Positions 7,895 through 16,260 of a stretch of 64,000 nt of DNA are shown here, one piece after another. The stretch is from an uncultured Clostridia bacterium (GTDB taxonomy: Bacteria > Bacillota > Clostridia > TANB77 > CAG-508). The position numbers and the translations under genes are program-made. The stretch lies in assembly GCA_934162365.1 (NCBI GenBank), contig CAKPIK010000004.1, positions 55,545 to 119,544 of the forward strand, read 5' to 3'. Each line of letters starts with the position of its first letter. Position 1 is the stretch's first letter. The notes under the pieces are model-generated. The model saw only the letters and a list, made by a program, of their open reading frames with translations, did no database searches and was not told where the DNA came from.

Positions 7895-8473
7895 TTGAAA
7901 TTAAAAGATAAAAACATAGGTTTTTGCTTAACAGGTTCCTTTTGTACATTTAAAAATACTATATTACAAATGAAAGAACTAGTAAAGGAAGAAGCTAACA
8001 TAATACCAATAATGTCATACAATGCTTATAAGCTTAATTCTAAATTTGGTAAGGCAAAAGAATTTATTGAAGAAATTGAAACGATAACAAATAATAAAAT
8101 TATTCATACAATTGAAGAGTCTGAGCCTATTGGCCCTAAGCATTTAACAGATATAATGATAATTGCTCCATGTACAGGTAATACAATGGCAAAATTAAGT
8201 AATGGCATTGTAGATACTCCAGTACTTATGGCTGCAAAATCACATCTAAGAAACGGAAATCCATTGATTATAGCTCCTTCTACAAACGACGGATTATCTA
8301 ATAGTGCTGAAAATATTGGAAAATTACTTAATAAGAAAAATTTCTACTTTGTTCCATTTAGGCAAGATAATCCTATTACTAAGCCACGCTCTATAGTATT
8401 TGATGCAACTTATATTAAAAAAACTCTTGAATATGCTTTAGATAATGAACAAATTCAACCTATATTATTATGA
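7895..8473 (+). CDS. dpaB: Dipicolinate synthase subunit B (SpoVFB)
   Basis: The 192-residue flavoprotein-like subunit works with DpaA to turn dihydrodipicolinate into dipicolinic acid, the spore-core calcium chelator made in the mother cell. Family motifs include IGFCLTGSFCTF at the N-terminus, IAPCTGNTMAKLSNGIVDTP and the RPLIIAPSTND-like LIIAPSTNDGLS. The start is TTG with AAAGGAGGG about 9 bases upstream. It stands alone: the usual partner dpaA is not next to it, and there are no other cell-wall or lysine genes around. Its own promoter region may be SigK-type. The 3' end has a terminator shared with the converging zeta gene. Confidence 0.9.
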   Translation: MKLKDKNIGFCLTGSFCTFKNTILQMKELVKEEANIIPIMSYNAYKLNSKFGKAKEFIEEIETITNNKIIHTIEESEPIGPKHLTDIMIIAPCTGNTMAKLSNGIVDTPVLMAAKSHLRNGNPLIIAPSTNDGLSNSAENIGKLLNKKNFYFVPFRQDNPITKPRSIVFDATYIKKTLEYALDNEQIQPILL

Positions 8474-8490
8474 ATATAAGAATAATAAAA

Positions 8491-8525
8491 AACAAAACTA
8501 GAACTCAAATTCTAGTTTTGTTTTT
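8491..8525. terminator. Bidirectional terminator, dpaB / zeta
   Basis: AACAAAACTAGAA / TTCTAGTTTTGTT with a 6-base loop followed by T residues on + and T residues on - as well; lies between convergent genes. Confidence 0.85.
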
Positions 8526-8532
8526 ACATAAC

Positions 8533-9600
8533 TTATAATTCTATACCTTCACTTTCTTCTTGGTATTTAATAAAGTTCAAATAAGATATATATTTATCGT
8601 AAATTAAATTGAATTGTGAAAGTTGTGCGGCTGGAGCATTTCTTTGTAACATATGTGATTTTATTCTATTAAAGTCCTCTTGAAAATTTTTACCAGTATT
8701 ATCAAACACATAGTTATGATTTGATTTTCTTCTTTCTTGCGCCAACATTTTCATAAAATCTTCTACAGTATATTCTAAATCTTGTTTGGTTAATTCTTGA
8801 GGAACATAATTTTCTTTTTTCAATCCTCTTCTATAAATTTGAATATTTCTTTTGTCCAATTCTCTAATTACACTAGAAGTTGCTCTATATGATTCATCAT
8901 GTCTATTCAAATCAGTTAATTTAGCACCAGGTGCTTCTGGATTTTCCTCATATCTATCATGAATTGCAATCGAACTTATTAAATCTCCGACAGCTAAAAT
9001 TTTTGCTTCAATTTTATATCCATCGTTTTCTAGTCTTTCAACATCAATTCCAACTAATCCTTGTTTTTCAGATGGAGCACATTCAAATAATAAATTATAT
9101 CCCTTATTCGCCGCAAGAGCACTTATATTACTAGAATGATCATAAGAATCTATTCCTGTTAATGCACCAAAATGAGTTGGATCTTCTTGAAAAATTTGCT
9201 TTGCATCTGGTCTGAATTTTTTACATAAATCTGGGTTAATAACTATACTATCATTATTTGCTAATATTAAATTTCTTAAATTTGTTTTACCAGCTCCTGT
9301 TTGAGAAATAATAATTGAAGCTACTTTTTGAGATTGAGATTTACTTTTTCCATAAAAAGATGAATGCACCACATTAAAGAATGTTAATAAATAATCTTCA
9401 TCTGATAATCTGTGAGATAACATTGATTGTCCTAAAGCATATGTTATATTATCTGATATAACTGGATCTACTCTTCTTTTTGCAAAAGATAATAATTCTT
9501 CAGGAGAAGCAGGAAGTTCGCTAACAAAATCATGATTTAATTTATCTTTTACTCGATTTAATACATCAGTACTTATATTTCTAAAAATTTTATCATCCAT
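8533..9600 (-). CDS. Zeta-family toxin/kinase, copy 1
   Basis: The 355-residue protein has a zeta-toxin P-loop kinase core: Walker A SQTGAGKTN near residue 100, the INPDLCKKFRPDA region where zeta holds its catalytic Asp, FECAPS (position of the substrate-binding acidic residue), ILAVGDLISS and RHDESYRA with later basic residues. Zeta enzymes phosphorylate UDP-N-acetylglucosamine or related substrates and block wall synthesis; the substrate here is unknown. The N-terminal helical ~90 residues and a C-terminal tail with RNAPAAQ are shared with copy 2. A 74-codon ORF ends one base upstream. No promoter lies between the four genes of the cluster. Confidence 0.82.
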   Translation of the reverse strand: MDDKIFRNISTDVLNRVKDKLNHDFVSELPASPEELLSFAKRRVDPVISDNITYALGQSMLSHRLSDEDYLLTFFNVVHSSFYGKSKSQSQKVASIIISQTGAGKTNLRNLILANNDSIVINPDLCKKFRPDAKQIFQEDPTHFGALTGIDSYDHSSNISALAANKGYNLLFECAPSEKQGLVGIDVERLENDGYKIEAKILAVGDLISSIAIHDRYEENPEAPGAKLTDLNRHDESYRATSSVIRELDKRNIQIYRRGLKKENYVPQELTKQDLEYTVEDFMKMLAQERRKSNHNYVFDNTGKNFQEDFNRIKSHMLQRNAPAAQLSQFNLIYDKYISYLNFIKYQEESEGIEL

Positions 9601-9601
9601 A

Positions 9602-9826
9602 TTACAATATTCCTTCTTTACCTTTTTTTATTACATTTAATATTATATCTTTATTTCCTAAATATACTTCATCTTTTATTTTGTTTAATATATTTATTTT
9701 TTCTTTTAGTTCTTTACTTCTTTTTTCATCTTTCGTTGTTGAATACTCATTAGTTAAGGCTGCAATATTGTTCATGACTATATCAATAGCAATATCAGAT
9801 TTAATATCTAATTCAATATCATCCAC
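9602..9826 (-). CDS. Small helical partner of zeta copy 1, putative antitoxin
   Basis: The 74-residue, charged, all-helical product is placed immediately before a zeta toxin, where epsilon-type antitoxins are found. Three helices are predicted by eye (about 10-28, 32-53, 56-70), as in epsilon, but there is no sequence match I can claim. The start is GTG at 9824-9826 with a strong AAAGGAGG about 8 bases upstream, inside the end of the preceding zeta gene. It resembles the 70-residue protein before copy 2 in size, charge pattern and position (ELDIKSDIAIDIVMNNIA versus ELEVSLEKIMANIAQ). Antitoxin function is inferred from context. Confidence 0.65.
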   Translation of the reverse strand: MDDIELDIKSDIAIDIVMNNIAALTNEYSTTKDEKRSKELKEKINILNKIKDEVYLGNKDIILNVIKKGKEGIL

Positions 9827-9829
9827 AAC

Positions 9830-10849
9830 TTATTCCTCCTTTATGCTAGATTCATATCTTATTTTAACAGATTTTAATTGTTCAATTTGTTCTTGTGGAG
9901 CATTTCTGTTGTTCATTTGTTCAAAAATTAAATTATATCTATCAGCAAATTCTTTTTTAGTTTTATTATTATCTTCTTTTCTAGCTTCGACAATTGCTTG
10001 AATAGGATCATTAATATTAGGTGAAGGAAAGACTAAATTAGGGTCAAAATTTTCTTCTTTAATTCCTCTTTTATATACGCATATATTTGAAATATTATTA
10101 TTATTTACCAAATCTTCAACATTTTTAAGTAATGCATTATATGATTCATCGTGTCTAGACAACGGTGTTAATTTAGCTGTTCTTAAGCCAGATAGTATTT
10201 GTTTTTCATATCTTTCATGTAATGATAAAATACTATTTAATTCCCCAACGGCTAATATATGTACATTAACTTTATAGCCCTTTATTACTAATTCCTCTTC
10301 ATTAATTCCTAATAAACCTTTATTGGCAGATGGTGCAGTTTCTTTTATAATATTATATTTATTATTAACTGCATAATTATATATATTATCTGCACAATCA
10401 TAGCCATCAGGTCCTGTTAAAAACGGATACAACACTGGATATTTTTTTGCTATTTCTTGTGCATCATATCTAAAATGTTTATATTTATCAGAGTCTACAA
10501 AAATATAATTATCATTAGCTCTTAATAATTTAGCAGTTAAATTGCTTTTTCCACTACCAGTTTGTGCAGCTACAATAGATATTTGGGGATTTGCTACTGG
10601 TTCCTTATGGTAAAAAGTTATAGCCATAGCATAATAAAAAGTTCTTAAATACTCTTTGTCACTTAATAAATACTGTTTCATTAATGATTTTACATCATCT
10701 TTTAAATTTGGAGCAAAATGTATTTCTTTAACTCTTTGTGCATACTTTAACAAATTAATAGGCTCATCTGGTAACATTTTTATTATAATTTCTGGTAATT
10801 CATTAATTAGTTCATCATATACATTTTCTGAAATTAATCTCTTACTCAT
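9830..10849 (-). CDS. Zeta-family toxin/kinase, copy 2
   Basis: The 339-residue paralogue of the zeta protein downstream has Walker A AAQTGSGKSN near residue 95, FVDSDKYKHFRYDA, IKETAPSANKGLLGI, ILAVGELNSILSLHERYE and LSRHDESYNA. The catalytic skeleton appears complete. The same N-terminal helical extension and the C-terminal RNAPQEQ motif occur in both copies, so the pair with its small ORF was duplicated as a unit and then diverged strongly. Its start overlaps the end of the 70-residue ORF by 8 bases, suggesting translational coupling. It probably acts on a nucleotide-sugar or related substrate; the target is not shown by sequence. Confidence 0.82.
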   Translation of the reverse strand: MSKRLISENVYDELINELPEIIIKMLPDEPINLLKYAQRVKEIHFAPNLKDDVKSLMKQYLLSDKEYLRTFYYAMAITFYHKEPVANPQISIVAAQTGSGKSNLTAKLLRANDNYIFVDSDKYKHFRYDAQEIAKKYPVLYPFLTGPDGYDCADNIYNYAVNNKYNIIKETAPSANKGLLGINEEELVIKGYKVNVHILAVGELNSILSLHERYEKQILSGLRTAKLTPLSRHDESYNALLKNVEDLVNNNNISNICVYKRGIKEENFDPNLVFPSPNINDPIQAIVEARKEDNNKTKKEFADRYNLIFEQMNNRNAPQEQIEQLKSVKIRYESSIKEE

Positions 10850-11054
10850 ATTTTATCTCCTTATTAAGTATTGCTTTTACTGCTTCTCTACTTCCTTTAT
10901 AAGCTTTTTCTTCTAAATCTATAAGTTGGTTTAATTCAACTTCTAATTTTTTTTTCTTTTCATTATCTTTACAATTATTAATCATAAAAATTGTTTGAGC
11001 AATATTAGCCATTATCTTTTCAAGTGAAACTTCTAATTCAATATGTTCTTGCAT
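10842..11054 (-). CDS. Small helical partner of zeta copy 2, putative antitoxin
   Basis: The 70-residue protein has three likely helices with an acidic N-terminus and a basic middle (NEKKKKLEVE). It starts 9 bases after the ackA stop with AGGAG in front of the ATG, and its end overlaps the zeta start by 8 bases. This tight small-gene-first order is standard for epsilon/zeta and PezAT antitoxin-toxin pairs. Unlike PezA it has no helix-turn-helix domain, so autoregulation by DNA binding is not expected. I do not recognise the family; the antitoxin role is inferred from context and from the parallel ORF before zeta copy 1. Confidence 0.65.
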   Translation of the reverse strand: MQEHIELEVSLEKIMANIAQTIFMINNCKDNEKKKKLEVELNQLIDLEEKAYKGSREAVKAILNKEIKYE

Positions 11055-11063
11055 TGTTTTCTC

Positions 11064-12257
11064 CTATTTAATTAAATTTTTAGTATCTCTTGCTATTACT
11101 AATTCTTCATTAGTTGGAATTATATAAGCTTTTATTTTTGATTCTGGCTTAGTAATTAATACTTCTTCTCCTCTTACATTGTTCTTGTCTTCATCAATTA
11201 AAAGTCCCATAAATTCAAGATTCTTACAAATTTTCTTTCTAATATTTATTTGATTTTCTCCGATTCCACCTGTAAATACTACTACGTCTATTCCTTTCAT
11301 AGATACAGCATATTTAGCAATAAATTGTGCAATTGATTTTGTAAATAATTCTATAGCTATATGTGCTTTTGGCTTATCTGGTTCATATGATGCAAGTTCT
11401 ATTTGTCTAAAGTCTGGATCGAGACCAGTTATACCATATAATCCTGATTTTTTATTAAGTAATGTATTTACTTCCTTAGCAGATAAATTTTCTTTTTCCA
11501 TAATATCAGTTACAACAGATGGATCTAAGTCTCCTGAACGTGTTACCATTGGTATCCCTCCAAGAGGTGAAAGTCCCATTGATGTATCTATTGATTTACC
11601 ACCATCAACAGCAGTAATACTTGCTCCTTGTCCTAAGTGGCATGTTACTATTTTTAAATCTTCTATTGGTTTATTTTCTAATTTTGCAGCTAAGTTTGCA
11701 ACGAATTGATGTGAAGTTCCATGAGCTCCATATTTTCTAATTCTATATTTTTCGTAAAATTCATAAGGTATTGGATATATATAGTTTTCTGCTGGCATAG
11801 TTTGATGAAATGCTGTATCAAATACTGCAGACATTGGTACACCTGGCATTGCTTTTTGGCATGCTCTAATTCCTAATATTGCTGCTGGATTATGTAATGG
11901 TGCTAATGCTGAACATTGATCTATTTTTGCAATTACATCTTCATCTATTAATACTGATTTATTAAATAATTCTCCACCATGTACTATTCTATGTCCAACA
12001 GCATCGATTTCCTTTAAAGATTCTATGACTTTATATTCAGGGTTAATAAATTGATCTAAAATAACTTCTAATGCTTCTGTATGATTCATTACAGGCTTTT
12101 TTATAACCGTAGCATTACCATTAACTTTATGCGTTAAAAATGCCTCTTGTTCCCCTATTCTTTCAAAATTTCCTTTTGCTAAAACGCTTTCATCTTCCAT
12201 ATTAATTAATTGATATTTTAAAGATGAACTTCCACAGTTTACAACTAAAATTTTCAT
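11064..12257 (-). CDS. ackA: Acetate kinase
   Basis: The 397-residue enzyme interconverts acetyl phosphate + ADP and acetate + ATP, the energy-yielding end of fermentation to acetate. Motifs are VVNCGSSSLKYQL at the N-terminus, GHRIVHGG, the catalytic region VFDTAFHQTMP, HLGQGAS and FTGGIGEN. Length is typical. It lies 19 bases after pta, forming the usual pta-ackA pair. Unusually, two small-ORF/zeta pairs follow 9 bases downstream with no visible terminator, so acetate metabolism and the presumed toxin modules could be cotranscribed. Confidence 0.97.
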   Translation of the reverse strand: MKILVVNCGSSSLKYQLINMEDESVLAKGNFERIGEQEAFLTHKVNGNATVIKKPVMNHTEALEVILDQFINPEYKVIESLKEIDAVGHRIVHGGELFNKSVLIDEDVIAKIDQCSALAPLHNPAAILGIRACQKAMPGVPMSAVFDTAFHQTMPAENYIYPIPYEFYEKYRIRKYGAHGTSHQFVANLAAKLENKPIEDLKIVTCHLGQGASITAVDGGKSIDTSMGLSPLGGIPMVTRSGDLDPSVVTDIMEKENLSAKEVNTLLNKKSGLYGITGLDPDFRQIELASYEPDKPKAHIAIELFTKSIAQFIAKYAVSMKGIDVVVFTGGIGENQINIRKKICKNLEFMGLLIDEDKNNVRGEEVLITKPESKIKAYIIPTNEELVIARDTKNLIK

Positions 12258-12276
12258 TTTACAAATTCCTCTCTTT

Positions 12277-13275
12277 TTATTTATTTTGTGCTTGAACAGA
12301 AGTAATAGCTACTACTCCAGCTATATCATCACTGCTACAACCTCTTGATAAATCATTAACCGGTTTTGCAATACCTTGACATAGCGGTCCATATGCTTCT
12401 GCTTTTCCAAGCCTTTGAACTAATTTATATCCGATATTTCCAGCATTTAAATCTGGAAATATTAATGTATTTGCATATCCTGCAACTTTACTTCCAGGTG
12501 CTTTACTTTTTCCTATTTCTGGTACAATTGCAGCGTCTAACTGTAATTCTCCATCTGCATTTATTTCAGGTACTTTTTCTTTTAGTATCTTTGCTGCTTC
12601 TACAACCTTATCCACTAATTCTGATTTTGCACTTCCATATGTTGAATATGAAAGCATTGCAACATTTGCTTTTTTTTCTACTAATTGTTCAAAACTTTTT
12701 GCTGATGAAATTGCTATTTCTGCTAATTCTTCACTTGTAGGATTTGGATTTAATCCAGCATCTGAAAATATAAAAGTACCATTTTCTCCATATTCACAAT
12801 TGGGAACAACCATTAAAAAAAATGCAGATACTAATTTTGTATTAGGTGCTGTTTTTAAAATTTGAAGTGCTGGTCTTAAAGTGTCAGCCGTTGAATGTGC
12901 TGCTCCACTAACTAAACCATCGGCATCTCCATTTTTTACCATCATCATACCAAAATACACATAGTCTTGCATTATTTTTTTTGCTTGTTCTAAAGTAATT
13001 CCCTTTGCTTTTCTTAATTCATAAAATTTATTTACATATTCTTCATATTTACTAGACTTAAGTGGATCCACTATAATTGCTCCACTAATATTAAAATTAT
13101 TTTCTTTTGCTAATTTTAATATATTTTCTTCATTACCAATTAATACAATTTTGCTATAACCTTCATTTAAGACTTTTTGAGTAGCTTCTAAAGTACGTAT
13201 ATCATTACTCTCTGGTAATACAATAGTTTTTATATCTTTTTTTGCTTTTTCTTTTATTGTATCAATAAAGCTCAT
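12277..13275 (-). CDS. pta: Phosphate acetyltransferase
   Basis: The 332-residue short-form Pta converts acetyl-CoA and phosphate to acetyl phosphate. The family pattern is visible in TIVLPESNDIRTLEA, DADGLVSGAAHSTADT, FIFSDAGLNPNPT and LIFPDLNAGNIGYK near the C-terminus. There is no N-terminal regulatory extension, as is normal in Firmicutes. A TTGTAC-17-TATAAT promoter and an AGGAG site precede it. It heads a unit pta-ackA-(small ORF-zeta)x2. Confidence 0.97.
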   Translation of the reverse strand: MSFIDTIKEKAKKDIKTIVLPESNDIRTLEATQKVLNEGYSKIVLIGNEENILKLAKENNFNISGAIIVDPLKSSKYEEYVNKFYELRKAKGITLEQAKKIMQDYVYFGMMMVKNGDADGLVSGAAHSTADTLRPALQILKTAPNTKLVSAFFLMVVPNCEYGENGTFIFSDAGLNPNPTSEELAEIAISSAKSFEQLVEKKANVAMLSYSTYGSAKSELVDKVVEAAKILKEKVPEINADGELQLDAAIVPEIGKSKAPGSKVAGYANTLIFPDLNAGNIGYKLVQRLGKAEAYGPLCQGIAKPVNDLSRGCSSDDIAGVVAITSVQAQNK

Positions 13276-13306
13276 TTAAATTCTCCTTTCTTTTAAAACC
13301 TTTTAT

Positions 13307-13335
13307 ATTATATAAATATTTTCAAAAAAGTACAA
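13307..13335 (-). promoter_or_regulatory. SigA-type promoter of the pta-ackA unit
   Basis: Minus strand TTGTAC (13330-13335), 17-base spacer, TATAAT (13307-13312), about 32 bases before the pta start codon. Confidence 0.65.
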
Positions 13336-13362
13336 GCTTTTTTACTAAATATGTGTGCTGAT

Positions 13363-14031
13363 TTATATCTTTTTCTTTGCAATTAAAGCCTTTATTTTTA
13401 TGCCTTCATCCGAAAACATTTTTTCATGTTCAGTTATAATGTTTTGTCCATTAAAAATATCATTTTGATGCAAATTTAATGTTTTTGAGATAATTTCAAA
13501 TCCAGTTTCAGTAAAATAATTTAGACTATCTTTAAATAATTCATCATCATCAGTTTTAAAATAAATTTCTCCACCTTCAACCAAAAACTCCTTATATTTT
13601 TCAAGTTGTCTTGTATGTGTTAGTCTTTTCTTTTTGTGTTTTGCTTTTGGCCAAGGATTGCAAAAATTTATATATATTCTTTCGATTTTATCGTTCTTAT
13701 TGAATATATTTAATATTCTTTCAATATCATATCTAACTAATATTAGATTTTCAACTTTTATATTATTTAAACTATATTTTTCTTCTACTTTTCTTTTGGC
13801 AAGTCCAAGCATTGCATCAACTAAATCAACTGCTATATAATTTATATTTTGATTACTAAAAGCAAGTTCAGATATAAAGCTTCCTTTACCACATCCCAAT
13901 TCAATATACAAAGGATTATTTTCGTTCTTAAATTTTTCTTTCCATTTTCCAATATATTCTTCTGGATTATCTTCATAAAAATAGCTAGCCTCAAGTTCAG
14001 GTCTAGCCCAAGGTTTAAATCTTATTCTCAT
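13363..14031 (-). CDS. trmB: tRNA (guanine-N7-)-methyltransferase
   Basis: The 222-residue SAM-dependent enzyme makes m7G46 in tRNA. The class I methyltransferase motif I is IELGCGKGSFISELA (about 43-57), followed by YIAVDL; the TrmB hallmark is INFCNPWPKAKHKKKRLTH near 125-143, and the end carries the conserved KTDDDELF segment. Length is normal. It is divergent from the RluA-type synthase on the other strand; the two share a ~105-base intergenic region. Confidence 0.95.
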   Translation of the reverse strand: MRIRFKPWARPELEASYFYEDNPEEYIGKWKEKFKNENNPLYIELGCGKGSFISELAFSNQNINYIAVDLVDAMLGLAKRKVEEKYSLNNIKVENLILVRYDIERILNIFNKNDKIERIYINFCNPWPKAKHKKKRLTHTRQLEKYKEFLVEGGEIYFKTDDDELFKDSLNYFTETGFEIISKTLNLHQNDIFNGQNIITEHEKMFSDEGIKIKALIAKKKI

Positions 14032-14098
14032 ATTTTTCTCTTTCCTATATAGTTTTCATATATATTATCATATTTATGTAGCTTTATCAACATAAAAT

Positions 14099-14127
14099 TT
14101 GACATTTAAATCTAAAATTTGTATACT
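14099..14127 (+). promoter_or_regulatory. Consensus promoter abutting a start codon
   Basis: TTGACA (14099-14104), 17-base spacer, TATACT (14122-14127). Transcription would start at about 14133-14135, only 2-4 bases before the ATG at 14137. Confidence 0.75.
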
Positions 14128-14136
14128 TAATCTATT

Positions 14137-15018
14137 ATGAAATTAGAATATAAAATAACAAACTTAACTAAATATAATAGTATAAGAGCAATTTTAAAAG
14201 AAGAGTTTTTAATGTCTGATAGATTAATTGCTAAATTAAAAAATACAAGTCAAATTTACATTAATAATAAACCCGTATATATAAATCATATTCTTTCTAC
14301 TGAAGATGTATTATCAGTTAACTTAGACTTTAATGAAGAAAGTGAGAATATTGTTCCAACAAAAATGAAATTAGATATTTTATATGAAGATGAAAGTTTA
14401 CTGATTTTAAATAAACCTGCTGGCATTCCAGTTCATCCATCAATGGAACATTATACTGATAGTTTATCTAATGGAGTTAAATATTACTTTGAGCAAATAT
14501 CGTTAAAACGTAAAATAAGACCTGTAAATAGATTAGATAGAAACACTTCTGGAATTGTCATCTTTGCTAAAAATCAATACATTCAAGAATGTTTAATAAA
14601 GCAAATGAAAACTGATGAATTTAAAAAAGAATATCTTGCACTGGTAAATGGAAGTCTATCTAAAAAAGAGCAAATTATTTTAGCTCCAATATCTAGAAAA
14701 GAAAATAGTATTATAGAAAGATGTGTGGCTGCTAACGGAAGCAAAGCAATTACTATTGTTGAACTATTAAAAAATTTTGATAACTATTCTTTAATAAAAT
14801 GTATTTTAAAAACTGGTAGGACTCACCAAATTCGCGTACATATGCAATTTATTAAACATCCAATACTTGGTGATACATTATATGGTGTTCCGTCAGATTT
14901 AATTAATAGACAAGCATTACATGCATATAAAATTTGTTTTATTCACCCTATTACAAAAGAAAAAATAAATATTATAGCCGAATTACCAGAAGATATAAAA
15001 AAATTAATAAATAATTAG
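14137..15018 (+). CDS. RluA-family 23S rRNA/tRNA pseudouridine synthase
   Basis: The 293-residue enzyme has an N-terminal S4-like RNA-binding domain (about 1-75) and an RluA/RluD catalytic domain. The catalytic Asp is in NRLDRNTSG (most relatives have HRLDRDTSG), with ILNKPAGIPVHPS before it and LKTGRTHQIRVHM after it. It isomerises uridines in ribosomal or transfer RNA; the site cannot be told. The start is placed at 14137 because the S4 domain needs these residues, yet there is no Shine-Dalgarno sequence and the promoter ends 9 bases upstream, suggesting a leaderless or near-leaderless mRNA. A hairpin shared with rnpB follows. Confidence 0.9.
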   Translation: MKLEYKITNLTKYNSIRAILKEEFLMSDRLIAKLKNTSQIYINNKPVYINHILSTEDVLSVNLDFNEESENIVPTKMKLDILYEDESLLILNKPAGIPVHPSMEHYTDSLSNGVKYYFEQISLKRKIRPVNRLDRNTSGIVIFAKNQYIQECLIKQMKTDEFKKEYLALVNGSLSKKEQIILAPISRKENSIIERCVAANGSKAITIVELLKNFDNYSLIKCILKTGRTHQIRVHMQFIKHPILGDTLYGVPSDLINRQALHAYKICFIHPITKEKINIIAELPEDIKKLINN

Positions 15019-15037
15019 GAAAATTCTATTAAATTAA

Positions 15038-15066
15038 AAAAGAAATAGGTTTAGCCTATTTCTTTT
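15038..15066. terminator. Bidirectional terminator, pseudouridine synthase / rnpB
   Basis: AAAAGAAATAGG / CCTATTTCTTTT with a 5-base loop; T-rich on both strands, lying just beyond the 3' end of rnpB (-) and the synthase gene (+). Confidence 0.85.
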
Positions 15067-15072
15067 CATATA

Positions 15073-15413
15073 TAAGTAAATCTGTAAGCCGGGTTCTGTC
15101 GTGAATAGCCATTTATCTAGAACATATATTGCTATATGCTTCAAGCCACCAATTCAAGAAGATGACGAGCAGTCTTAACCTTCTTTATTAGGTGTTGCTC
15201 CAGATGGGGTTTACACAGCCCAACATGTCACCATATTGGCGGTGAGCTCTTACCTCACCTTTTCATCCTTACCACTTATGTGGCGGTTGTTTTCTGTTGC
15301 ACTTTCCTTAAGGTTTCCCTCACTGGCCGTTAACCAGCATCATTGCTCTATGGAGCCCGGACTTTCCTCTCGTAGTTCCTTGCGAAATCTACCAGCGACT
15401 ATTCAATTCACTC
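15073..15413 (-). ncRNA. rnpB: RNase P RNA (type A)
   Basis: Read on the minus strand, the region contains the conserved RNase P core: GAGGAAAGTCCGGGCTCC near the 5' side, the GAGGGAAACC-like element, AGTGCAACAGAAA, and ACAGAACCCGGCTTA at the 3' side. The ends pair to form helix P1 (5' GAGTGAATT with 3' GATTTACTT). The RNA matures the 5' ends of tRNAs with the RnpA protein. Length is about 341 nt. The ends are set by the P1 pairing and may be off by a few bases. Confidence 0.95.
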
Positions 15414-15451
15414 TTTTTCTATTTTACTATTAATTTCATAAAAAGTCAAAT

Positions 15452-16165
15452 CTATATGTTTTTTATTTTACTCATTACGATATTATATTTCAAATAAAAT
15501 ATATCTACATTTTTTATATTTATAATATTTTCTAGTTCTTTTATCGAAACATATGCTTGATTTAAGTTATATTGTACATATTCATTTTTATTAATTGTAT
15601 TAATAGTGTTTAATAAACTTTTATCTGCTTCTAAAATATTATCATATACCAAAGTCCAATTATTTGTATCTACAATTGAACAAGCTTTTAAAATATAATA
15701 TTTTGCATTAATTACACCTACATATTCTTGATTGTAACTTGATTTTTCATAATAGATATTAACTTTACTATATAATTCTAATAAGTTTGCAAAACAAGAC
15801 TGCTTATCTTTATTCTTTATTGATAAATTTAGATTATCTAAATCTTTTCCAAAATTTGTTAATATTGTATTATCAATGGCTAACTCATTAAAATCTAATA
15901 TTGTTGAATTCCAATAATTATAAAGAATATTTACTTTATTACTCAAATCATTCCATTTAATATTTAACGAAGAACTATTTAGCAAATTTGAAATTTCAAC
16001 AAGTTCATTATCAAGGTAATTTATTTCATAATATATTTTTTCATCATCAATTTCATATTTGTCTTTATTATTGTTTTTTCCTATAAGTATCAAAATAAGA
16101 GCTATAATTACAATTATAAAAAAAATAAAAATAATGAGTATCTTACTTTTATTTAAAATTTTCAT
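15452..16165 (-). CDS. Membrane-anchored protein of unknown function
   Basis: The 237-residue product has a short basic N-terminus, one strong transmembrane helix (about residues 9-29, all Ile/Leu/Val/Phe) and an Asn-, Ile- and Leu-rich helical extracytoplasmic domain with no Cys pair or catalytic motif I can identify. A helical-bundle fold is likely. An in-frame GTG three codons upstream is possible, but AAAGGTG overlaps it and is well spaced for the ATG at 16163-16165. Function is unknown; it lies alone next to rnpB. Confidence 0.6.
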   Translation of the reverse strand: MKILNKSKILIIFIFFIIVIIALILILIGKNNNKDKYEIDDEKIYYEINYLDNELVEISNLLNSSSLNIKWNDLSNKVNILYNYWNSTILDFNELAIDNTILTNFGKDLDNLNLSIKNKDKQSCFANLLELYSKVNIYYEKSSYNQEYVGVINAKYYILKACSIVDTNNWTLVYDNILEADKSLLNTINTINKNEYVQYNLNQAYVSIKELENIINIKNVDIFYLKYNIVMSKIKNI

Positions 16166-16260
16166 ATATTTCACCTTTATTTTATTATTTCATTAATTTT
16201 TACCTTTTATTCTCTGTATATGAATTTTATATTTTCAAATAATATAATTAGGTGATTAAT

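Noticed and set aside
12366..12740. Leu-rich open frame on the + strand within pta
   Set aside because: Composition is that of an antisense frame (Leu/Phe/His runs), with no ribosome binding site, wholly inside pta.
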